Shown: positions 1-5,270, numbered from the stretch's first letter. The stretch is 5,455 nucleotides of DNA from an uncultured Oscillospiraceae bacterium (GCA_934623545.1 CAKTVN010000124.1:1-5455), one strand, 5' to 3'. Numbers and translations are program-made. Notes: generated from the sequence alone by a model not told the origin.

Positions 1-25
1 GGGGGAGTTTCGATTCTCCCCCTTT
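1..25 (+). terminator. Terminator-like hairpin at the window edge
   Basis: The arms GGGGGAG (1-7) and CTCCCCC (16-22) pair perfectly over 7 bp around an 8-base loop and are followed by only three T residues. This looks like a weak rho-independent terminator for a plus-strand gene lying left of the window. The gene itself is not visible, so the role is inferred from structure alone. Confidence 0.45.
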
Positions 26-44
26 GCAATCCCCTGTAAAACGA

Positions 45-74
45 CCAAGAAGAGGGCTGATGCCCCCTTCTTGG
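45..74. terminator. Second hairpin, possible terminator
   Basis: CCAAGAAG (45-52) pairs with CTTCTTGG (67-74). After one A/C mismatch, GGGC (54-57) pairs with GCCC (62-65), leaving a TGAT loop. On the minus strand the hairpin is followed by TCGTTTTAC, and on the plus strand by ATTATTCCC. Neither T-tract is strong, so direction is undecided. With the hairpin at 1-22 it fills most of the first 101 bases, where no gene is seen. Confidence 0.4.
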
Positions 75-101
75 ATTATTCCCGGGGGTTTGGTTTGTGC
101 A

Positions 102-453
102 AAGCGTATTTTAAGCCATCAACAAACACGATGCAGATGCGGATTTGGATAGTCCGGCGAGGTAGTCGAAATACTCTGCGGCTGTTTCGAATTTCATACG
201 TCAAATATTCAACGGGCGTTTACGGAGCGACCCGTATTTTTTATCGTGCGATGCGGAAACCCAATTCTACGGTCGCCCGAAGGGCGTTCGGACTACGGAA
301 AGTGTAACGACAACACGCACAACGGAGCGACACGTCTTTTCGCGCGTAAGCGCTATTTCGTTCTCCTAGCACTCTTTTCTCCACCATCTTTTCTCTTGCG
401 AGAGAAAAGATGGTGCCGCCAGAGGCACAGTTGCGGTGTTACCGCAAAAACGG
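102..453 (+). repeat. Left copy of a diverged inverted repeat element
   Basis: This stretch matches the minus strand of 5003-5455 in the same order along its length. Blocks include 129-145, 154-180 (27/27 with 5379-5405), 188-218 (31/31 with 5240-5270), 242-289 (46/48 with 5168-5215), 304-315, 341-356 and 428-453. Between the blocks the copies differ by substitutions and small indels. The copy contains a small CGCCC-GAA-GGGCG hairpin (274-286) and ends in a 15-bp hairpin (382-415) plus the TTGCGGT/ACCGCAA hairpin (431-447). Open frames of 78 and 123 codons overlap it, but the matching frames are broken by indels in the other copy, so I treat it as non-coding. It lacks the ~108-bp insert present in the right copy. 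The true outer end is uncertain. Confidence 0.8.
382..415. repeat. 15-bp hairpin of the left repeat copy
   Basis: The arm at 382-396 (CACCATCTTTTCTCT) is the exact reverse complement of 401-415, with a TGCG loop. It sits at the same place in the element as the 15-bp hairpin at 5041-5076, but the arm sequence is different. No T-tract follows on either strand, so a simple terminator is not the obvious reading. Confidence 0.8.
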
Positions 454-483
454 CACTGCGGTGCAATCGCAGAATGTGCGATT
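431..483. repeat. Three small hairpins between the repeat and ung
   Basis: Three hairpins lie almost end to end: TTGCGGT/ACCGCAA (431-447), GCAC-TGCG-GTGC (453-464) and AATCGCA/TGCGATT with a GAATG loop (465-483). The last ends 7 bases before the ung stop codon. Read on the minus strand, the second hairpin is followed by CGTTTTTG, so the group could end ung transcription. The first is shared with the right repeat copy; the other two are not. Confidence 0.55.
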
Positions 484-489
484 TACAAT

Positions 490-1164
490 TTATGTCCCCC
501 ACTCAATCTCCTTCTCCCCATTCTCATTCAAAAACTTATTTATTTTTGAGAACGGCTTACTGCCGAAAAACCCCCGGTAGGCGCTCAGCGGGCTGGGGTG
601 CGGCGCCTGCAAAATGAGCCGCGGATGCGCGGATGCGGCGCAGACCGCCGCCTTTTTCTGCGCCTGCGCGCCCCAGAGGACGAAGGCGACCGGCTGCGGC
701 AGCGCGGCGATCGACGCGACGACCGCGTCGGTAAAGCGCTGCCAGCCGAAGTCCTTGTGGCTGTTCGCCGCGCCCGCGCGTACCGTCAGCACCGTGTTCA
801 AAAGGAACACGCCCTGCTCCGCCCACGCGGTAAGGCAGCCGTCCGCGAGCGACGCGCCGGTGTCGGCGGCGAGCTCCTTCGCGATGTTTTGCAGCGACGG
901 CGGCAGTCGGACGCCCGGACGGACGGAGAACGCAAGCCCGTGCGCCTGACCGGGCTCGTGATAGGGGTCCTGCCCCAAGATGACGGCGCGCACGCGCTGC
1001 GGCGGCGTGTGCGAAAAGGCGGCGAAAACGTCCTGCTCCAAAGGAAACACCGTCCCGGCAGCATACGCATCGTTTACATTTTTCAGAAGCGCCTGAAAAT
1101 ACGGCTTTTGGAGCTCTTCATGCAGAAGCGCCTCCCATGCGCCGAGCGCGGTCAGATCGAGCAT
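490..1164 (-). CDS. ung: Uracil-DNA glycosylase, family 1
   Basis: The product (224 residues, usual for the family) removes uracil from DNA by cleaving the N-glycosidic bond, the first step of base-excision repair of deaminated cytosine or misincorporated dUMP; it acts in the cytoplasm. The water-activating motif GQDPYHEPGQAHGLAFSV is at about residues 64-81 with the catalytic Asp at 66. The PPSLQNI region that contacts the backbone follows at about 88-94. The uracil-specificity segment LLNTVLTVR is at 121-129 with Asn123. The DNA-intercalation loop HPSPLSAYRGFFGS is at 189-202 with catalytic His189. The ATG is set by AGGAGG (1173-1178) eight bases upstream, and a matching promoter lies at 1194-1222. 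The gene is transcribed alone, away from the GH18 gene. All key residues are present, so it should be active. Confidence 0.97.
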   Translation of the reverse strand: MLDLTALGAWEALLHEELQKPYFQALLKNVNDAYAAGTVFPLEQDVFAAFSHTPPQRVRAVILGQDPYHEPGQAHGLAFSVRPGVRLPPSLQNIAKELAADTGASLADGCLTAWAEQGVFLLNTVLTVRAGAANSHKDFGWQRFTDAVVASIAALPQPVAFVLWGAQAQKKAAVCAASAHPRLILQAPHPSPLSAYRGFFGSKPFSKINKFLNENGEKEIEWGT

Positions 1165-1172
1165 CGCTGTGT

Positions 1173-1178
1173 CCTCCT
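1173..1178 (-). promoter_or_regulatory. Ribosome binding site of ung
   Basis: On the minus strand AGGAGG lies 8 bases before the ATG at 1164, which fixes this start for uracil-DNA glycosylase. Confidence 0.85.
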
Positions 1179-1193
1179 GCTTTGTTTTTCTTT

Positions 1194-1222
1194 ATCATAC
1201 CAGCCACCCGGCGGAATCTCAA
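1194..1222 (-). promoter_or_regulatory. SigA-type promoter of ung
   Basis: On the minus strand TTGAGA (-35, plus coordinates 1217-1222) and TATGAT (-10, 1194-1199) are separated by exactly 17 bases. The -10 is preceded by TGG, giving an extended -10 (TGGTATGAT). Transcription would begin about 15-25 bases before the ung ribosome binding site. The fit to a housekeeping promoter is good, which agrees with constitutive expression of a repair enzyme. Confidence 0.65.
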
Positions 1223-1246
1223 GCGCTTTGCGCGCATAGGCTGACG

Positions 1247-1255
1247 GGAGGTGAT
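1247..1255 (+). promoter_or_regulatory. Full-length Shine-Dalgarno that selects a TTG start
   Basis: GGAGGTGAT matches the anti-Shine-Dalgarno end of 16S rRNA across nine bases. It overlaps the in-frame GTG (1251) and ATG (1254), which therefore cannot be its start codons. The next in-frame initiator, TTG at 1260, lies 8 bases after GGAGG, the ideal distance. This places the real start at 1260. Confidence 0.75.
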
Positions 1256-1259
1256 GTTT

Positions 1260-2549
1260 TTGGATATTCACGTGGTAAAGAAGGGCGACACGCTCTACTC
1301 CATCGGCAGGCTGCACGGCATCGCGCCGGGGCTCATCGCGCGCTACAACGGTCTGAAGGAGCCGTACCGGCTCGCAGTCGGGCAGAGCCTTCTGATCCTG
1401 AAACCGCTGCTGACCTACACGGTGCGTCCGGGCGACAGCCTGTACACCATCGCGCGGCAGTTCGGCGTCACGGTGCTGGAGCTCTACCGGAACAACCCGA
1501 ATCTCGGCGGCAGCGACCGCATCTATCCGGGACAGGTGCTCGTCATCTGGCTCGAGGCGCAGCGCAGCCGTGCAATCGAGGTCAGCGGCTACGCCTATCC
1601 CTTTGTGGAAAAGCGCGTCCTGCGCGGCATTCTGCCCTATGCGACGTTCCTAGCGCCGTTTACATACGGCATCACCGCCGAGGGCGACCTGGTGCCGCTG
1701 GACGACGCGGCGCTGCTGGCGCTTGCGCGGGAGTATGCGAGCGCGCCGCTGCTGCACCTGTCGACGCTGACGGAAACCGGCGGCTTTTCCGCGCTGCGCG
1801 CGGAGCAGGTGCTGCTCGACCCGGAAAAGGCTGAGCAGCTCATCGAGCAGACGGCGGCAATGATGGTCAAAAAGGGCTACGCGGGCATAGACGTGGATTT
1901 CGAGTTCCTCGGCGCGCCGCTCGCCGAGGCATACGCCGACTTTGTCGGCGCACTGCGTCAGACCGTCGGAAAGCTTGGAGGTCTCGTGATCGCTGCGCTC
2001 GCGCCGAAGACCTCCGCCGCGCAGCCGGGCGTACTCTATGAGGGGCACGACTACGCCAGGATCGCCCAAAACGCGGACTTTGTGCTGGTGATGTCGTATG
2101 AATGGGGCTACACCTATGGTCCGCCGATGGCGGTCGCGCCGCTCCGCGCCGTCCGGCGGGTGCTCGACTACGCCGTGTCCGAGATGCCGCCGGAGAAGAT
2201 CTTCATGGGCTTTTCCAACTACGCCTATGACTGGACGCTGCCGTATCAGGCGGGCAGCACCCGCGCGGAGCTCATCGGAAACGAATTTGCCGTGCAGCTT
2301 GCGGTGCAGGTCGGCGCGGAAATTTCCTACGACGAGACCGCTCAGACGCCATACTTCCACTACACCGGCGCAGACGGCGCCGTACATGAGGTCTGGTTTG
2401 AGGACGCGCGCAGCTGCATGGCAAAATACCGCCTTCTGGAGGAGTATGGACTGCACGGGCTGGGCGTGTGGAACTTCATGCGTCCCTTCACGGCGGGCTT
2501 CAGCCTCCTCAACGCGCTTTTCGAGATCGAAAAACCGGCGGCTGGCTGA
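1260..2549 (+). CDS. LysM-LysM-GH18 peptidoglycan hydrolase (SleL/YaaH-like)
   Basis: The product (429 residues from the TTG start) is a likely spore-cortex or cell-wall glucosaminidase. Two LysM domains that bind GlcNAc-containing glycan occupy about residues 3-46 (HVVKKGDTLYSIG) and 52-96 (YTVRPGDSLYTIARQFGV). A GH18 TIM barrel follows, from about 105 to the end. The catalytic motif GIDVDFEF has Asp211, Asp213 and proton-donor Glu215. MSYEWGYTYGPPMAVAP and the terminal GVWNFMRPF are typical of the SleL/YaaH branch. No signal peptide precedes the first LysM, as in SleL/YaaH, which is made in the mother cell and assembled on the forespore, where it degrades cortex fragments during germination. 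Exact bond specificity cannot be read from sequence. No convincing promoter is seen upstream; a sporulation sigma factor would fit the family but is not shown. A vegetative wall hydrolase is the alternative. Confidence 0.9.
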   Translation: MDIHVVKKGDTLYSIGRLHGIAPGLIARYNGLKEPYRLAVGQSLLILKPLLTYTVRPGDSLYTIARQFGVTVLELYRNNPNLGGSDRIYPGQVLVIWLEAQRSRAIEVSGYAYPFVEKRVLRGILPYATFLAPFTYGITAEGDLVPLDDAALLALAREYASAPLLHLSTLTETGGFSALRAEQVLLDPEKAEQLIEQTAAMMVKKGYAGIDVDFEFLGAPLAEAYADFVGALRQTVGKLGGLVIAALAPKTSAAQPGVLYEGHDYARIAQNADFVLVMSYEWGYTYGPPMAVAPLRAVRRVLDYAVSEMPPEKIFMGFSNYAYDWTLPYQAGSTRAELIGNEFAVQLAVQVGAEISYDETAQTPYFHYTGADGAVHEVWFEDARSCMAKYRLLEEYGLHGLGVWNFMRPFTAGFSLLNALFEIEKPAAG

Positions 2550-2574
2550 GACCTTCGCGGACATTTTTCAACAT

Positions 2575-2604
2575 TTGTCCACAGAAAGCACAGACTTTTC
2601 CACA
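2575..2604 (+). promoter_or_regulatory. Two DnaA-box-like 9-mers
   Basis: TTGTCCACA (2575-2583) and TTTTCCACA (2596-2604) are direct repeats 21 bp apart, two helical turns. The second fits the relaxed DnaA box TTWTNCACA, and the first departs from it at position 3. They lie between the GH18 gene and the SLH promoter. Only two sites and no AT-rich unwinding region are seen, so this is not a credible origin. A DnaA-responsive promoter or chance are both possible. Confidence 0.25.
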
Positions 2605-2651
2605 GAAGCGCTCCTTCTCTTTACAATCATGTTACAAAGGAAGGCTTCCCC

Positions 2652-2680
2652 TTGCACGCCGGCGCGCCGGCGCTTATACT
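2652..2680 (+). promoter_or_regulatory. SigA-type promoter of the SLH gene
   Basis: TTGCAC (2652-2657) and TATACT (2675-2680) are separated by 17 bases. Transcription would start near 2687, about 25 bases upstream of the ATG at 2713, so the gene would be expressed independently of GH18. The spacer is filled by a long palindrome, described separately. Confidence 0.65.
2657..2672. promoter_or_regulatory. 16-bp perfect palindrome in the promoter spacer
   Basis: CGCCGGCGCGCCGGCG is an exact palindrome that fills the spacer between the -35 and -10 of the SLH gene, sharing one base with the -35. A dimeric regulator bound here would block RNA polymerase. The run is also an alternating-rich GC sequence. 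Its operator role is inferred from position only. Confidence 0.4.
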
Positions 2681-2712
2681 GAGAGCAACACACAACGGAA
2701 AGGGGCGGGCGT

Positions 2713-3927
2713 ATGAAGAGATCTGTATGCTGGCTTTTGATTTTTGCGATCGTTTTGATCTTCATACTGCCTGCCGGCGCGGCGCAGACGGCGGACTTTG
2801 CCGACGCCGCAGACATCCGCAATGACTGCGCTGTGCAGATGCTCGTCGATCTGGAGCTGATCGTCGGCGACCAAAGCGGCAATTTCCGCCCCAACGCGCC
2901 GATCACGCGCGCTGAGACGGCAAAGCTCATCGCCTGCCTCTGCACCGACACGCCGGAGGCTTCCGGCTGGAATGCCTTTGCCGATACCGCAGGCAGCTGG
3001 GCGAAGGATTATATCGCCTACTGCGCCGCGCAGGGGATCGTCGGCGGCTCCGGCGGTTATTTCCGCCCGCAGGACGATGTGACGGCGCAGGAGCTTGCGA
3101 AAATGCTGCTGGTCGTGGTCGGATTTGATGCGCAGCAGTACACCGGCGCGGGCTGGGCGGGGCGCGTCAACACCGACGCCGCGCAGAACGGGCTGTATCA
3201 CGATTTCACTGGCTCTTATGACGCGCCGATCACGCGCGACGACGCGTGCCTGCTGATCTACAACGCCATGCAGTGCCCCGCGGTCGACGGCGAGAACCCG
3301 GACGGGACCGCGCGCTACGTGCTCGACGGGCTGATGAACCGGAAGACCTACCTTGAGGTGCGCTTTGACGCGGTGCGCTATTCCGGCGTGCTGACGGGCA
3401 ACGAGTGCGCCGATCTGACGCAGGCAGGCGGAACGCTGGCACAGGGTGCGACCAAGCTGGAGGGGCACCGAGAATTTGACGTTTCCAGCGGGCTGGATCT
3501 GGTCGGGCACCAGACGGCCGTCTATGTGCGCAGCGGAAAAATTCTCGGCGCACCGGCTGCGTCCGTGCAGGAGCGCACGCTTGAAATTCGGGACACATCG
3601 AAGCTGGAAAAGATCAGCGCCGGGAACGGCTTCCGGCTCACAGCGCAGACCGAGTATTTCAAAAACTACGTCCCGGCATCGGCTTCGGCGCTGCAAGAGC
3701 TGCCGGAGGGCGCGGTCGTCCAGCTGCTCGACCATGACGGCGACGGCAGCGTCGATGTGGCGCTGATTTTGAGCGGCTTCGAGAGCGTGGTCACGGACAC
3801 GGACCCCCTGACGCTGCGCGGCGGCAGACGCGCGGAGCCATTTTCCGCATCTGACCCGCCGGTCAGCGGCGAAAGCGTCACCTGCATCGAGGTCGGCGGT
3901 ACGCTCTATGCACTCCCTGTTCGATAA
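2713..3927 (+). CDS. Secreted SLH-domain cell-surface protein
   Basis: The product (404 residues) is an exported envelope protein held to the wall by N-terminal S-layer homology repeats, which in characterised proteins bind pyruvylated secondary cell-wall polymer. The signal peptide is MKRS followed by a hydrophobic core, with a likely signal peptidase I site after residues 22-24 (PAGAA). SLH1 is at about 29-75 with the consensus ITRAE (64-68). SLH2 is at about 89-137 with VTAQE. A degenerate SLH3 lies at about 145-186 with ITRDD. Residues from about 200 to 404 form a region I do not recognise; it looks beta-rich, contains a DHDGDGSVD stretch resembling a calcium-binding loop, and has no visible catalytic motif. 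The ATG follows AAAGGGG (2699-2705). It has its own promoter and a strong terminator downstream. Its job could be S-layer structure or wall anchoring; the C-terminal function is unknown. Confidence 0.88.
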   Translation: MKRSVCWLLIFAIVLIFILPAGAAQTADFADAADIRNDCAVQMLVDLELIVGDQSGNFRPNAPITRAETAKLIACLCTDTPEASGWNAFADTAGSWAKDYIAYCAAQGIVGGSGGYFRPQDDVTAQELAKMLLVVVGFDAQQYTGAGWAGRVNTDAAQNGLYHDFTGSYDAPITRDDACLLIYNAMQCPAVDGENPDGTARYVLDGLMNRKTYLEVRFDAVRYSGVLTGNECADLTQAGGTLAQGATKLEGHREFDVSSGLDLVGHQTAVYVRSGKILGAPAASVQERTLEIRDTSKLEKISAGNGFRLTAQTEYFKNYVPASASALQELPEGAVVQLLDHDGDGSVDVALILSGFESVVTDTDPLTLRGGRRAEPFSASDPPVSGESVTCIEVGGTLYALPVR

Positions 3928-3931
3928 ATTC

Positions 3932-3956
3932 CAAACCGCGCCCGGAGCGCGGTTTG
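3932..3956. repeat. 10-bp hairpin just after the SLH stop
   Basis: CAAACCGCGC (3932-3941) pairs perfectly with GCGCGGTTTG (3947-3956) around the loop CCGGA, only 4 bases after the stop codon. It is followed by AAAGTG rather than a T-tract, so it is not a standard terminator for the plus strand. It may protect the 3' end of the mRNA. Its loop resembles the CCGGAGG tops of the array upstream of rsmG. Confidence 0.55.
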
Positions 3957-3959
3957 AAA

Positions 3960-3994
3960 GTGATCGGTGATCGTGAATCGTTAAGAAGTTAAGA
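3960..3994 (+). repeat. Heptanucleotide-like degenerate tandem repeat
   Basis: Consecutive 7-mers are GTGATCG, GTGATCG, TGAATCG, TTAAGAA and GTTAAGA. The sub-stretch GTGAATCGTTAAGAAGT (3973-3989) recurs on the opposite strand at 4057-4073 and 4075-4091 with 15 of 17 bases matching, so it forms the left arm of an imperfect dyad around the terminator. Confidence 0.55.
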
Positions 3995-3995
3995 A

Positions 3996-4032
3996 ATCGG
4001 CGATGTTCATAAGAACATCGCCGATATTTTTT
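3996..4032 (+). terminator. Strong rho-independent terminator, possibly bidirectional
   Basis: The 13-bp perfect stem ATCGGCGATGTTC / GAACATCGCCGAT (3996-4008, 4013-4025) has an ATAA loop and is followed by ATTTTTTATT, a textbook terminator for the SLH transcript. On the minus strand the same stem is followed by TTCTTAACTTCTT, a weaker U-rich tail that could stop rsmG transcription arriving from the other side. Confidence 0.9.
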
Positions 4033-4036
4033 ATTC

Positions 4037-4051
4037 GCCGGCGAAGCCGGC
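4037..4051. repeat. GCCGGC-GAA-GCCGGC hairpin
   Basis: A 6-bp GC stem with a GAA triloop sits directly after the T-tract of the main terminator, on the rsmG-proximal side. The XCC-GAA-GGX-like form recurs in both flanking repeat elements (274-286 and 5317-5331). Confidence 0.5.
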
Positions 4052-4056
4052 TCCAC

Positions 4057-4092
4057 ACTTCTTAACTTTTCACTACTTCTTAACTTTTCACT
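4057..4092. repeat. Two tandem 18-bp repeats after rsmG
   Basis: ACTTCTTAACTTTTCACT occurs twice head to tail (4057-4074 and 4075-4092) and decays into related pyrimidine-rich 7-mers (CTTACTTTTTACTTCC) up to the rsmG stop. It is the inverted counterpart of 3973-3989. On the minus strand it would form the rsmG 3' untranslated region. Confidence 0.8.
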
Positions 4093-4107
4093 CTTACTTT
4101 TTACTTC

Positions 4108-4800
4108 CTACAGCGGGCTTTTTTTGATCTTCGCGAACGCGCGCGGATACTGCGGCGGCGTCGGGCGGCGCTTTTCGATGACGACCGCCTTGTGGACCGT
4201 CCCCGCGACCGGGTATTCATAGATCTCCGCGACCTGCCCGCCCAGCTTTTCGATGCCGTGCGCCGCCTCGTCGACCTCCTCGCGCGCGAGCGCGCCCTTC
4301 ATGGCAAGAAACCTCCCGCCGACGCGCACATAGGGCAGACAGAGCTCTGCCAGCACGTTCAGCCGCGCCACCGCGCGGGATGTCGCAAGGTCATACTGCT
4401 CGCGGCAGGAGCGCACATACTCCTCCGCCCGGGCGGTGACGATCTGCGCCTCCACGCCGAGCGCGGGCAAAACCTCGCCCAGCCAGTTCATGCGCTTTGC
4501 CAGCGAATCCAGCAGCGTCAGCTGCATCGACGGCTCCGCGATCTTGAGCGGCACGCCTGGAAAGCCCGCGCCGCAGCCGACGTCGATGACGCGCTTTCCG
4601 CGAAAATCCGCCGCTCCGAGCAGCGCGATGCAGTCCAGAAAGTGAAGCTGCGCCACGGCGGCGGGCTCGGTGATAGCGGTCAGGTTCATGACCGCGTTTT
4701 TTTCGATCAGCGCCTCGCCGAAGCGGCAGAGCGTGTCGACCTGCGCGTTGGAGAGCGCGATCGAATATGCCGGAAGCCCGGCGAGAAGCGTTTGTCTCAT
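4108..4800 (-). CDS. rsmG: 16S rRNA (guanine-N7) methyltransferase RsmG
   Basis: The product (230 residues, within the usual 205-240) transfers a methyl group from S-adenosylmethionine to N7 of G527 (E. coli numbering) in the 530 loop of 16S rRNA; loss of the family enzyme gives low-level streptomycin resistance. The helical N-terminus with NLTAITEP is at about 39-46. The SAM-binding loop VIDVGCGAGFPG is at 71-82, the acidic strand LLDSLAKRMNWL at 96-107, and TSRAVA, typical of the family, at 140-145. The tail PTPPQYPRAFAKIKKSPL matches the family's usual basic C-terminus. The ATG at 4800 is preferred to the in-frame GTG at 4815 because AAAGGA (4807-4812) lies 6 bases before the ATG and inside the longer version. 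It stands alone here, without the frequent partners mnmE/mnmG or parA/parB. No clear promoter is seen; its leader is the hairpin array. Confidence 0.96.
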   Translation of the reverse strand: MRQTLLAGLPAYSIALSNAQVDTLCRFGEALIEKNAVMNLTAITEPAAVAQLHFLDCIALLGAADFRGKRVIDVGCGAGFPGVPLKIAEPSMQLTLLDSLAKRMNWLGEVLPALGVEAQIVTARAEEYVRSCREQYDLATSRAVARLNVLAELCLPYVRVGGRFLAMKGALAREEVDEAAHGIEKLGGQVAEIYEYPVAGTVHKAVVIEKRRPTPPQYPRAFAKIKKSPL

Positions 4801-4806
4801 GGAAGG

Positions 4807-4812
4807 TCCTTT
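4807..4812 (-). promoter_or_regulatory. Ribosome binding site of rsmG
   Basis: On the minus strand AAAGGA lies 6 bases before the ATG at 4800 and rules out the upstream GTG at 4815 as the main start. A small hairpin (4816-4829) begins 3 bases upstream of it. Confidence 0.7.
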
Positions 4813-4815
4813 CAC

Positions 4816-5026
4816 GCCGCGAAAGCGGCAATTTCGTCACCCCAAAGGGGTGACACCTTATCCGCGCACGGCGTGCGCGGGGGACCGCATCCGGAGGATG
4901 CGGGAGGCGTATTATGCCCGGAGGACATAATACCGTGCCGGAGGCGCGGAGGGCACCGCGTCCGGAGGACGCAGGAGGCTTTCTCCGGATTCACCGGAAG
5001 TTCCGTTTTTTGCGGTGACACCGCAA
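4816..5026. repeat. Array of nine small hairpins upstream of rsmG
   Basis: Nine hairpins follow one another: GCCGC-GAAA-GCGGC (4816-4829); GTCACCCC-AAA-GGGGTGAC (4836-4854); CCGCGCAC-GGC-GTGCGCGG (4862-4880); CCGCATCC-GGA-GGATGCGG (4885-4903); GTATTATG/CATAATAC (4909-4933); CCGTGCC-GGA-GGCGCGG with one G-T pair (4933-4949); GCGTCC-GGA-GGACGC (4958-4972); TCCGG/CCGGA (4984-4998); TTGCGGTG/CACCGCAA (5010-5026). Stem sequences differ, but four tops share CCGGAGG (4891, 4918, 4938, 4962) and GGAGGC-like linkers follow several stems. The array begins 3 bases from the rsmG ribosome binding site and would lie in its leader if transcription starts upstream. It is not a CRISPR: there is no constant repeat with unique spacers. 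Function unknown. Confidence 0.85.
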
Positions 5027-5040
5027 CTGTCGCTCCGCGG

Positions 5041-5076
5041 GCATACTTTTTTCTGTCTTGCCAGAAAAAAGTATGC
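5041..5076. repeat. 15-bp hairpin of the right repeat copy
   Basis: GCATACTTTTTTCTG (5041-5055) pairs perfectly with 5062-5076 around a 6-base loop. It occupies the same position as the left hairpin (382-415) and has the same stem length and pyrimidine-rich arm, but a largely different sequence. Confidence 0.8.
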
Positions 5077-5270
5077 AAAAAAGAGGCGCAGGACGCGTTC
5101 TATAGCGCTTACGCGCGGAAAAACAAGTCGCTACATTCTGCCTGTTGTCGTTACGCTTCAGGTTAAGGAACGCCCTTCGGGCGACCGTAGAATCAGGTTT
5201 CCGCATCGCACGATACGCCGTGCGGAGTCGCTATGTTTGCGCCCGTTGAATATTTGACGTATGAAATTCG

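Noticed and set aside
71..617. Open frames of 78 and 123 codons in the left repeat
   Set aside because: They run through hairpins and past the repeat into the ung 3' end, lack a good ribosome binding site, and the matching frames in the right copy are broken by indels.
1235..1243. CATAGGCTG as a sporulation sigma -10 for the GH18 gene
   Set aside because: It only partly resembles SigE/SigK boxes and would place the transcription start on the ribosome binding site.
1650..2564. Long minus-strand frame opposite GH18
   Set aside because: It is a high-GC shadow of the GH18 gene, with arginine-rich, low-complexity composition and no domain.
2575..2604. Replication origin
   Set aside because: Only two imperfect DnaA boxes, no AT-rich unwinding region and no dnaA/dnaN nearby.
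2674..4056. 460-codon minus-strand frame opposite the SLH gene
   Set aside because: It is a shadow frame that crosses the promoter, the SLH gene and the strong terminator, with no recognisable domain.
4909..4933. TATTAT/CATAAT as a promoter for rsmG
   Set aside because: These hexamers are the two arms of one palindrome, and no acceptable -35 lies 16-18 bases upstream on the minus strand.
4816..5026. CRISPR array
   Set aside because: There is no constant repeat of 25-37 bases with unique spacers; units vary in length and their stems differ. No cas gene is present.
4192..5166. 324-codon plus-strand frame across rsmG and the hairpin array
   Set aside because: It is antisense to rsmG, arginine- and histidine-rich, and continues through the palindromic array; no ribosome binding site or domain is seen.
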